DNA from: an uncultured Candidatus Saccharibacteria bacterium
GTDB lineage: Bacteria > Patescibacteriota > Saccharimonadia > Saccharimonadales > CAIOMD01
Reading direction: 5' to 3'
DNA: 36,168 nt
Assembly (NCBI GenBank): GCA_903859365.1
Contig: CAIOMD010000005.1
Span: 1-36,168 of the forward strand
A program made the position numbers and the translations under genes. The notes below the pieces were generated by a model that was given only the letters and a program-made list of their open reading frames with translations, ran no database searches and had not been told where the DNA came from. Below are positions 25,973 to 34,585 of the stretch, in pieces; positions within the stretch are counted from its first letter, which is position 1, and every line of letters begins with the position of its first letter.

Positions 25973-26710
25973 TTAATTTCGTATTTTAGATAAGAGGCGA
26001 AGTATTTCAAGATAGAGCCACACAATAGTTACCATGAGTGCAAAGGCTCCGTACCATTCAAATACTTTAGGAGCTTTATTGTTGGCGGCGGTTTCAACAA
26101 GATTAAAATCCAAGAAAAGATTGAGCGCTGCCACAAAGATAACGACTAAACTAAAGATAATAGCGAATGGGCCAGTATTATAGATAAGTGGCATTTGAAA
26201 ATGGAAAAGACTTAAAATTATAGTTAAAAGATAATAGAGAAAAATACCTCCCGTAGCAATGAGAACAATTGACTGAAATTTTTGTGTTATCTTAATAATT
26301 CTTGTGCTGTAAAGAAAGAGTGCTGAGAAAAATATTACTCCAGTAAGCGCCACTGCCTGGATTATAATATTATTGTACTGTTCACTATACATCTTAGAAA
26401 CTGTGCCAAGCAGAACTCCTTCTGCTATTGCATAAAGCGGTGCCGTGATAGGAGTAGATTTAGGAAAAAAACTTGCGATAAGCCCCAAACCTAATGCGGA
26501 TACAATTGAAATGATGAGCAAGGGAGCTATCGATGTGCTTCCGACATTAACAGCTCTCCAGCTGAATGCTCCAGCAACAGTAAGCAAAATTAGTAGGAAA
26601 ATAGTTCTTGCAATAGTACCTGGTACCGTAGCATGTTCAACGCTATCGACACTCATGACTCGCTGAAGTACTTTTTTACTTAAAGCAGGGTTACCACTTT
26701 GTTCTTGCAT
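25973..26710 (-). CDS. BAX inhibitor-1/YccA family membrane protein
   Basis: Seven-TM pattern; AEGVLLGTVS; FEWYGAFALMVTIVWLYLEILRLLS; GAGGAG SD. Confidence 0.85.
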   Translation of the reverse strand: MQEQSGNPALSKKVLQRVMSVDSVEHATVPGTIARTIFLLILLTVAGAFSWRAVNVGSTSIAPLLIISIVSALGLGLIASFFPKSTPITAPLYAIAEGVLLGTVSKMYSEQYNNIIIQAVALTGVIFFSALFLYSTRIIKITQKFQSIVLIATGGIFLYYLLTIILSLFHFQMPLIYNTGPFAIIFSLVVIFVAALNLFLDFNLVETAANNKAPKVFEWYGAFALMVTIVWLYLEILRLLSKIRN

Positions 26711-26734
26711 ACAAACTCCTCATCTTATGTTTAT

Positions 26735-26763
26735 ATAATACCTATTTTTGATAAGCATAACAA
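26735..26763 (-). promoter_or_regulatory. promoter of BAX inhibitor-1 family gene
   Basis: Minus strand TTGTTA-17-TATTAT. Confidence 0.65.
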
Positions 26764-26778
26764 GGAGCGCATTTAGTT

Positions 26779-27330
26779 TTATGAAGCAAAATGCATCGTA
26801 ACATAGCTGCACTGATTGGTTGGATCTAAAGATTCAGAAACACCCATGACAGTATAGTCACCAATAATATTTGCATAATGAGTAGGGCTCGCTATAAATG
26901 CTTGCATTACTTCGCTGTCAGAATTGAAACATCTCGCAAGATTTTCCCCTACGTGTACTGCGCCAGGAAACTGGTTCCAGATAAAATCAGAAAAACGAAT
27001 TTGATTTGGCGATACATGATCCCAGTAATTATTATTGATCATATCTATATTCTTATTATTCGCACTTTGATTGAGCCGATCATCGATCATCAATGGCTTG
27101 AGATGATGGGCAATTCTTATACGATTAACTGCTTGAATGTAGTAAGTTTCTGCACTGGATCGAGTAACAATTGGGATGGCAGATGCTGCACTCGCAACTT
27201 CACTTTGAATAGGGAAACTAAAGGTAAAAATAAAACTTATGAAAATTACAAACGCTAGAGCGAATCGAAGATGGGTAAACTGACTGATTAGCCGGGCAGG
27301 CTTTCTAAAAATAGAGGTTAATCTCAACAT
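26779..27330 (-). CDS. CAP/SCP-domain secreted protein (start at 27330 or 27366)
   Basis: VNRIRIAHHLKPLMIDDRLNQSAN...WDHVSPNQ...VGENLAR...SPTHYANII; N-terminal hydrophobic segment. Track start 27438 overlaps the upstream CDS. Confidence 0.82.
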   Translation of the reverse strand: MLRLTSIFRKPARLISQFTHLRFALAFVIFISFIFTFSFPIQSEVASAASAIPIVTRSSAETYYIQAVNRIRIAHHLKPLMIDDRLNQSANNKNIDMINNNYWDHVSPNQIRFSDFIWNQFPGAVHVGENLARCFNSDSEVMQAFIASPTHYANIIGDYTVMGVSESLDPTNQCSYVTMHFAS

Positions 27331-27382
27331 AAAAAAACACCAAATAATATAAATATATTTTAACATATTTGTAATTGTTTGT

Positions 27383-28279
27383 CTATAAGCCGTCAGGTTG
27401 TTCGCGCTCAAAGAATGAAATGACGTACGCTGTGGCAAGGATAATTATGGCTCCTAGTAATTGCATAAAATTTGCAGATTCATTATAGAAAAGAAATCCT
27501 ATAATTAGTGCAAAAACTCCTTCGAGAAGTAATACATTTCCAGCCACATAACCCTTCAAATTACTAAAAATGTAGTTAAGTAGATAGAGGTTCACAACAT
27601 TGAGTATCGAAGATAATACCAGCCCAACTACCGCCAGTGTAGTGAAATGGTTAGGAATAAATTTTCCTTTCGTAAGTAGAATTGCTACTAAGGGAGCAAT
27701 CCAGGCGAAACATAGCAATAATGTGGTGTTCTGAAAATTTGTCATTTTAGCTTTGTGATACCGAACCATAAGATAGGAAATGTCGAATGCAACCATTGAA
27801 AGAAGAGCAGTTATAATTCCTGCGCTGAGATGAAGGCTCTTTACGTCTATTTTGCATAGAAGACCGAGCCCAATTATTGATAAGAGAATAAAAGGGAGCG
27901 CTTTGATATCAATTCTCTCGCGAAACATGATCCAGCCAAATATACCTACTATTGGCAGAGAAGAGCTAAATGATACAATCCCAAGCGTCGTATGATTCAC
28001 AGCAAAAGTGAATAACATAATTCCAGCACCGAAATAAAGAATGGATCGGACAACATAAATCATCCAATCGTAGCCTGAAAGTGATTGTAGGGTTTTTTTG
28101 TCTAGTGATTTGCCAAATAGTACCCAAGCAATTACTAGCGCAATAATCATTCGCCAAAAAACCTGCTGGGAAAGAGTAAAGGATTCATTCATAAAACGAG
28201 CCCATACTCCCATAAGTACAAAAAGCAAAGCTTGCACTACCGCCAGTAGAATTGCTATTTTTTTATTTTTTTTACTCAT
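27383..28279 (-). CDS. EamA/DMT family transporter
   Basis: Ten hydrophobic segments in EamA pattern; RMIIALV, LPIVGIFGWIMFRERI. Confidence 0.85.
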   Translation of the reverse strand: MSKKNKKIAILLAVVQALLFVLMGVWARFMNESFTLSQQVFWRMIIALVIAWVLFGKSLDKKTLQSLSGYDWMIYVVRSILYFGAGIMLFTFAVNHTTLGIVSFSSSLPIVGIFGWIMFRERIDIKALPFILLSIIGLGLLCKIDVKSLHLSAGIITALLSMVAFDISYLMVRYHKAKMTNFQNTTLLLCFAWIAPLVAILLTKGKFIPNHFTTLAVVGLVLSSILNVVNLYLLNYIFSNLKGYVAGNVLLLEGVFALIIGFLFYNESANFMQLLGAIIILATAYVISFFEREQPDGL

Positions 28280-28288
28280 CTTGATTTA

Positions 28289-29446
28289 TTAGTTAGTGTA
28301 GCTCACTGATCCTGCGTCACTTACTGCCGTAATCCAGGTTTGACCAGCATTAAGCTTCAAAACATTGCCAGAACTATCAGAAAAACTAAGTTGTGATGTG
28401 TTTGCTTTTTTAGTCCACGTTCCAAGCGTTATATTACCATCTTGGAACACGAAAGCCTGACCTGAGCCAACGGTTGTATAGTCGGAATAATAGGCGTTTG
28501 AGGCGTCTAACGCACCTTGACTTAGGGGGACTACAATACCTATAACAACCTTGGGGGCGATTTGTTTCTGAATACCATTTTGATCAACTACCATATGGGG
28601 AGCCCCTGCTTGACTGCGTAGATATGAATTTGTACTTGGAGCATAGTCAAAATGCGCATCATAATCAGATCCGGACAAAGCAAAATCTATCTTGCTAACC
28701 TTTGGCGTTGAAGAAGGAGCATCTACTTTTCTCGGGAAGCCGTTGAAGTTACTTGAAGTGAAACCCTTTGATTGCTCGAGAGTAGTTAATTGCGGGAAAC
28801 CCGTATAGACATTATGAGGAGCATAACGAGAAGTAATTCGTTGGTAAGCGCTGTCATTATAAAACTCGTCCATGTCTTTCACGCCCCATGTTTGAATATC
28901 TTGCAGACCCTCTGAGCTCCCACCTACGTGAGCATAGGCTGCATCGAATCCAAGGGCCCATGAAATATAATAGGGTCGCGCACTTCTAACAGGACCAATG
29001 TAGGCTGGAAGAGAATCCTGATAAAGTGCCATAAACCGGGTGATACCCCCTTCAGCCACCGCTTCAAAAACGACAGAAGCTTGGTCAAGACCAGATTGTG
29101 GTCGAGCATCAGTACTATTTTCGACCATAATTGCAGTCACCGGCCGTAAATTAACAGAAGGTTTTACTGGAAGACCTGAAAGAGTTGATGGCACAAGAAG
29201 GTTAACTGCTTTGAGTTTTGGAACACCAACATCTATAGATTTTTGTTGATGTAAAAAATAGAAACCTATTCCTGTAAATGCAAGAAGAGCAATAACTAAA
29301 AAAACTATCACTCTTTTTTTCGTTAATCTTATCTTAAATTTATTTTTACTGGGAAGTTTTTCGGTTTTAACCTCCTGATGCAAATGCGCATTAAGTAGAG
29401 CATCTGGGTGTTTACGAAACTTTCGATTGCCTCGTTTTTTTTTCAT
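28289..29446 (-). CDS. DUF3048 (YerB-like) domain protein, copy B
   Basis: TAIMVENSTDARPQSGLDQASVVFEAVAEGGITRFMALYQ...GPVRSARPYY. Confidence 0.9.
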   Translation of the reverse strand: MKKKRGNRKFRKHPDALLNAHLHQEVKTEKLPSKNKFKIRLTKKRVIVFLVIALLAFTGIGFYFLHQQKSIDVGVPKLKAVNLLVPSTLSGLPVKPSVNLRPVTAIMVENSTDARPQSGLDQASVVFEAVAEGGITRFMALYQDSLPAYIGPVRSARPYYISWALGFDAAYAHVGGSSEGLQDIQTWGVKDMDEFYNDSAYQRITSRYAPHNVYTGFPQLTTLEQSKGFTSSNFNGFPRKVDAPSSTPKVSKIDFALSGSDYDAHFDYAPSTNSYLRSQAGAPHMVVDQNGIQKQIAPKVVIGIVVPLSQGALDASNAYYSDYTTVGSGQAFVFQDGNITLGTWTKKANTSQLSFSDSSGNVLKLNAGQTWITAVSDAGSVSYTN

Positions 29447-29450
29447 AGTA

Positions 29451-31529
29451 TTAATCCTTACCTGATTTCCATAGTCTTGAAGGCCACCATATTTTTTTAC
29501 CTATTTCTTCAGCAAGACCAGGAACAAGAAGAGATCTTACTATAACAGTGTCAATAAGAACGCCTGCCGCAACTATAAAAGCAAGTTGTACGAGGAAGAG
29601 AATTGGCACGACAGAAAGTGAGGCAAAAGTAGCCGCAAGCACAACACCAGCGCTTGTAATAACACCCCCTGTAACACTAAGCCCCTTAAATATTCCCTCA
29701 TGCGTACCTCGAGAAATTGATTCCTCTCTTACGCGAGTCATCAGAAATATATTGTAGTCAACTCCAAGCGCGACTAGGAAAATAAATCCGAATAAAGGAA
29801 CAGATGGATCGGAACCAGGGAAATGAAAAACGTGATTAAAAACAAGAGCAGATAGACCCAGTGTTGCCGCAAATGAAAGGATGACGGTAGCAATCAAAAG
29901 AATTGGAGCGGTAAGTGCACGAAGCAAAAGAGCCAAAATAATAAAGATTACGAGCAGCACAATTGGGATGATTTTCTTAAGATCATTCCTTGCAGTATTC
30001 TGCGTATCGAGTGCAATTGCAGTTGAGCCTCCAACTAATGTTTGGGGGCTTTGTTTTTCGAAAGTCTTACGAAGGGAGGAGATCGTATTATTTGCAATTT
30101 GCGAATCTGCTTGACTGGTGAGGGTAGCACTTATAAGTGCTTCACCATTTTTAACAAGAGGGTTGGTGGTGCCGGGAACCGTTGTAACTACAGGGGAGAC
30201 AAGCCCAGGATAGCTACTTAGAATGGAAACTACGTGATCAATTTCACCAACTGGAGTGATTATGATCACTGGGCTACCAGATCCTCCTGGATAATGCTGC
30301 ACGAGGACCTTCTCTCCGTCTGCAGCCTGGCTTTTGCCTAGAATTTGTGATGATTGGCTTGTGCCGCTTGCTTTAAACTGAGGAAGTCCAATAGCTAGTA
30401 CTGCGAGTAGGACAAAACAGCTGACCCACACAAGCCTCGGCTTGTTTTCAAGAAAGGATGCAATGTTTTCCCAGAAAGTTCTCTTATTATTCTGCTTTTT
30501 TTCGATACGTGGTTGCATCGGCCAAAATGCTTTTCTTCCGAATAAAACTAATAAGGCCGGCAATAACGACATGACACTTAAGAATGCGAATACTATTCCG
30601 ATTGCTCCAACGGGCCCCAATCCTTTATTTGAATTTAAATCAGAGAATAATAGACACACCAGTGCTAAGCTTACCGTGGCTGCAGAAGCTGCAATTGGCT
30701 CTATAACTGCTTTCAAAGTTACCCTCATGGCATCCCATTTTGAATCCATCTTATGCAAAGATTCTTTATACCTTGCAATCATTAAAAGGGAGTAGTCTGT
30801 AGCTGCTCCAATGACAAGAATGGAAAGAATTCCTTGGCTTTGACCATTAAGCTTGATGACGTTATGTAGCGCCATTTCGTAGACAAAAAATATTGCTCCA
30901 GTTAATGCAAACATAGCGGCACCCAGAACAATAAAAGGAAGGACAATCGATCTATATACTAAGAGGAGAATCACAAATACTACACCTACTGCAACATAAA
31001 GCAAAATACCATTGATGCCACTGAATGCTCCAAATAAATCAGCTAATATACCACCAGGGCCAGTCACATAATGATTCAATCCCTTGGTGTTACTGCTATT
31101 AACAGCAGTTTGAATATTTTTAACAACCTGAGGGGCTTCTGTATTTGCCTTAACTTGTACTAAAAATTCAGCCGCTTGGCCATCGCTTGATGGAATGGGA
31201 CCGACAACTGACCCAGGAGTATTTAGAACCCCATTAATTTTTTTTATAGTAGCTGTTAGTGGAAAGATAGTACTTAATTGAGTAGCTGTTATTTTTGAAT
31301 GGTCAGGCGTACTAAAAAGTATTATTGCGGGAATTGTTGTAGAACTATAGAAGGAAAGTTGTTTGTTTGCAACTTTTGTTGAATCTGCGCTTTGTGGCAA
31401 AAAAGAGGACTGATCGTTAGATTCAACATTAGTTATTTTCGCAAATGTTTGGCCACCTATACTCGATATTCCAAGCCACACAAATATTACAAAAAACGGC
31501 AGTAAGAGCCTTAATCTATTATTTTTCAT
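29451..31529 (-). CDS. MMPL family (RND-like) transporter
   Basis: Two TM bundles around extracytoplasmic loops; AATDYSLLMIARYKE and GVDYNIFLMTRVREE. Start at ATG 31529 after AGGAGGGG SD. Confidence 0.9.
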   Translation of the reverse strand: MKNNRLRLLLPFFVIFVWLGISSIGGQTFAKITNVESNDQSSFLPQSADSTKVANKQLSFYSSTTIPAIILFSTPDHSKITATQLSTIFPLTATIKKINGVLNTPGSVVGPIPSSDGQAAEFLVQVKANTEAPQVVKNIQTAVNSSNTKGLNHYVTGPGGILADLFGAFSGINGILLYVAVGVVFVILLLVYRSIVLPFIVLGAAMFALTGAIFFVYEMALHNVIKLNGQSQGILSILVIGAATDYSLLMIARYKESLHKMDSKWDAMRVTLKAVIEPIAASAATVSLALVCLLFSDLNSNKGLGPVGAIGIVFAFLSVMSLLPALLVLFGRKAFWPMQPRIEKKQNNKRTFWENIASFLENKPRLVWVSCFVLLAVLAIGLPQFKASGTSQSSQILGKSQAADGEKVLVQHYPGGSGSPVIIITPVGEIDHVVSILSSYPGLVSPVVTTVPGTTNPLVKNGEALISATLTSQADSQIANNTISSLRKTFEKQSPQTLVGGSTAIALDTQNTARNDLKKIIPIVLLVIFIILALLLRALTAPILLIATVILSFAATLGLSALVFNHVFHFPGSDPSVPLFGFIFLVALGVDYNIFLMTRVREESISRGTHEGIFKGLSVTGGVITSAGVVLAATFASLSVVPILFLVQLAFIVAAGVLIDTVIVRSLLVPGLAEEIGKKIWWPSRLWKSGKD

Positions 31530-31580
31530 TCCCAAAACCCCTCCTAAGAACTATTAATTACCTTAATTGTACAGTAAATC

Positions 31581-32528
31581 TTAGGAATTCGTAGGGGGGT
31601 TATCGAAAATATCGAACAGCTTTTCAGTACGGTAATCAAGCGATTCAGTCACTTCAGGGTAATATGAAATGCCCGACATTTCAGAATACAATTCTTTCAT
31701 AATTTCGCTTGCAACATACAATTCATCTGGATTTTTTTCTAAATCAGGAGTGACATGAATTCTAACATTTTTTCCAAGTGCATATTTATTCACCCCTTCA
31801 TACCTATTGTTAGAGTTCTTGATAGCTAATTTATATGCCGGATCGTCGAGTCCCACGTTGTCACAAAATACATTTATGTCTGAAGATCTGTCAACGGTTG
31901 TACCATGTCGATTTGCTCTATCATATTCAACAGTGGCTGGAAGTGCAAAATAGGTGTCGCTACCTATATCATAAACAGCTGCGCGATTTGTTAGACCCAG
32001 AACTGAAATTTCTCCTAACAGCCCTATTAAATTAGTTCTCTTTTTATAACTGTCTGTATTGATATTATGGTCTAAGATTTCCCCTAAAACTTCATATCCT
32101 ATATTTACTGTTTTTTGATATGCTGATTCAGCGGCGTCAGGAGTTGGAAAAGTTTTTTCCGAATTCATGAAGGCAAAAATTGGTAAATAACCGAGAAATA
32201 ATCGTGCTCTATAAAGATCCGATTTTTTAGATTTTGCTTCATGTCTTTGGTCAAAGGCAATTTCAGCTTCTTTAAACTGATAAGCTGCCTCCCCCAAGAT
32301 TTCAATAGATTCATCACTTGATTCAGCTCTAGTTGATTTCTCAATTAACAACTGTCCAGCAAATAGTCTACCTGATGTCCCCATGTAAGATAATTTTTTT
32401 ATTGCGAAATCTCGACTCATCTCATGCTTTTGATATGAATGAAGAACATTATGAGGACCACCTCTACTCGAAGTAGTATTATTTTTTTTATAAACTTTTT
32501 CAGAAATTCGTGCTTTTCTAGAGGACAT
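31581..32528 (-). CDS. hypothetical protein (315 aa)
   Basis: Long ATG ORF; no recognised motif. Confidence 0.7.
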   Translation of the reverse strand: MSSRKARISEKVYKKNNTTSSRGGPHNVLHSYQKHEMSRDFAIKKLSYMGTSGRLFAGQLLIEKSTRAESSDESIEILGEAAYQFKEAEIAFDQRHEAKSKKSDLYRARLFLGYLPIFAFMNSEKTFPTPDAAESAYQKTVNIGYEVLGEILDHNINTDSYKKRTNLIGLLGEISVLGLTNRAAVYDIGSDTYFALPATVEYDRANRHGTTVDRSSDINVFCDNVGLDDPAYKLAIKNSNNRYEGVNKYALGKNVRIHVTPDLEKNPDELYVASEIMKELYSEMSGISYYPEVTESLDYRTEKLFDIFDNPPTNS

Positions 32529-32709
32529 ACGGGATTACTAGTATCTTGATATTTAAATTTATAGTTATTAAGAATCTGATTAATGAAAACACTGTTTAGA
32601 TTATTTAATGTGTTTATTATATTCCTAACGCGCTATATTTCAAATTTGATCGTTAAGGTTATAAGGCTGCCTGTAAAGCCGTGGGCATATTAGGGTCGTT
32701 ATTTTAACC

Positions 32710-33351
32710 TCAACTAGTTTCATCTTCAGGAAATTGTTGGGAAAGCGCAAACTCAATATCTTCTGGAGTTTGAGATAGATAGGTGCTTTGCCAATAGCCT
32801 TCCTCGGAAGTAATGATTTCCAAATAGAGAGACCTTACAGTTTCGAGTAACTCTATAACTGCTACGAGCTCAATCGCGTCTTTATCAATTCGTGATTCTT
32901 CATTCATATCAAATCCGCGAAAAATAGCTGCGTCTTCTTCGCTATCAGCATGCGGAAGTCTGAATATAATTTGGTCACAAACATTTTTATCTGGCGGAGA
33001 ATAGGTGGGAGGTGCATCCTTATTTTCAATATGAATTGCGATATAACCTGGCCATGTATAGGCATGAAGTTTACCGAATTTATCTTCAATAAAGGGCCGA
33101 TTACTAATATTAAGTCTTTGGCCATCATTTATTTCTACGTAGGTTGTTTCATGAAGGATTGCTTCATCATCAAATTCTGAATAGTCGTCATATTCTTCTT
33201 CGGGAGCTGCATCTGGGATTTCTTCAATAGCAACATCAATACCTTCAAGCATATACGCTCCTAAAATTTCACGCGCTCTCCAGCAGACTAAATCAGTGGG
33301 GCTATTTTCCAATTTAGGCAAATAACCTTCTTCAAAATTTATATTAGACAT
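32710..33351 (-). CDS. acidic hypothetical protein (213 aa)
   Basis: ATG ORF rich in D/E; TACTAT 6 nt before ATG. Confidence 0.7.
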   Translation of the reverse strand: MSNINFEEGYLPKLENSPTDLVCWRAREILGAYMLEGIDVAIEEIPDAAPEEEYDDYSEFDDEAILHETTYVEINDGQRLNISNRPFIEDKFGKLHAYTWPGYIAIHIENKDAPPTYSPPDKNVCDQIIFRLPHADSEEDAAIFRGFDMNEESRIDKDAIELVAVIELLETVRSLYLEIITSEEGYWQSTYLSQTPEDIEFALSQQFPEDETS

Positions 33352-33387
33352 TAGTTAATAGTAACGATGCAGGGATAATATGCAAGC

Positions 33388-33735
33388 TTAAGAACTAAGA
33401 GTGAAGGTTTTGTTAGTAAAAATCAAAAAACAAAAGAGTGCAATTATACTAATTATAAAAAGGAGCGTTAGTACTGTATTTATGATCCAACCGATTCGCG
33501 ATAAAAGGGGATCGTGACCCTCGGCTTTTGCAACGTGAGCACCTACTAGACCGAGCACAATTCCAATGGGAGGAAACCAAAAAATACAAACTATACTAAT
33601 GATGCCTAGAATATCTTCGTTGTAAGATTTTGCTGGTGGGATGTGAGGAGATTTAAAATAAGGTTCAGGCACTTGAGAGGGGAATGAAGAAGGGACAGGC
33701 AGTTTGTGTTCTATAGTTTTTTTAGAGTCTTTCAT
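33388..33735 (-). CDS. DUF4190-like membrane protein
   Basis: DILGIISIVCIFWFPPIGIVLGLVGAHVAK...IGWIINTVLTLLFII. Confidence 0.7.
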   Translation of the reverse strand: MKDSKKTIEHKLPVPSSFPSQVPEPYFKSPHIPPAKSYNEDILGIISIVCIFWFPPIGIVLGLVGAHVAKAEGHDPLLSRIGWIINTVLTLLFIISIIALFCFLIFTNKTFTLSS

Positions 33736-33753
33736 TCATTTTAGAATATCATA

Positions 33754-34533
33754 CTACACAATCAGAGTCCTGTTTGTCCCATCTACAATAAGAGCTTGGC
33801 CATCATTAAGTACGATTGATTTTCTCACATTTCTATTAGCATGAATGTACTGATTTATGGAAACTAAATTTGAATTACTCATGTTTAATGCACGAGTTGC
33901 GATAGCTCCAAGAAATGGCACTACCGAACTTTTATTATGTCCTTCGGCATGAATAATAATATCAGCATCAATAAGTCCAAGAGCATCATAAGAGCCGGAA
34001 CTTGGTTTAATATCAGCAGGCTCTATGAGAGCAGGGAAAAGTGAGGCGCCTGCAACAATACTGCCTGCACTTTCCCCTATATAAAGCACTTCATTATTAT
34101 GCACCTTGGCTTTTATTACATCCTTGTGGACCACAAGTCCTTGGGACTGCAAAAAAGTATTTCCTCCAGGAGCAAAAAATACATCGTTTCTTTCGATGGC
34201 AGCTTCAACACCTTCTATTGAAGAGCTCGATAATTGTATCTTCTCAACATTTAATGGTTTGCCAAAAACAAATTCCAGCCAAATTCGGCTCCACGTTCGC
34301 GAACCAACTGATTCAGTACGATGCATGAATCTGTCGGCAAATGAAACATCTGCGTCGGAAGCGAAACTATTCCACTGATCCTGAATCTGAAGTATCCGAG
34401 GACAACGATCACCAATCCTTTCGTGAATGATTTCTCGAATTGCATCTGTAATATCTTGAGTGGAAGGTCCGGCAGACGTGAGAATCAGATGCCCATTGTT
34501 TTTTTCTTCCGCTAGGAGATACTCCATATTCAT
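33754..34533 (-). CDS. peptidase S51 family protein (dipeptidase E/cyanophycinase-like)
   Basis: VFFAPGGNTFLQ; VLYIGESAGSIVAG (nucleophile Ser); GLIDADIIIHAEGHN. Confidence 0.8.
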   Translation of the reverse strand: MNMEYLLAEEKNNGHLILTSAGPSTQDITDAIREIIHERIGDRCPRILQIQDQWNSFASDADVSFADRFMHRTESVGSRTWSRIWLEFVFGKPLNVEKIQLSSSSIEGVEAAIERNDVFFAPGGNTFLQSQGLVVHKDVIKAKVHNNEVLYIGESAGSIVAGASLFPALIEPADIKPSSGSYDALGLIDADIIIHAEGHNKSSVVPFLGAIATRALNMSNSNLVSINQYIHANRNVRKSIVLNDGQALIVDGTNRTLIV

Positions 34534-34585
34534 ATTTTGAATATACGTTATCTCTTGAATGACTTTTTTTCAAGTAAGAAGTGTT

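Noticed and set aside
29548-30795. Plus-strand ORFs opposite the MMPL gene.
   Set aside because: Antisense shadows; low-complexity or unmotivated composition.
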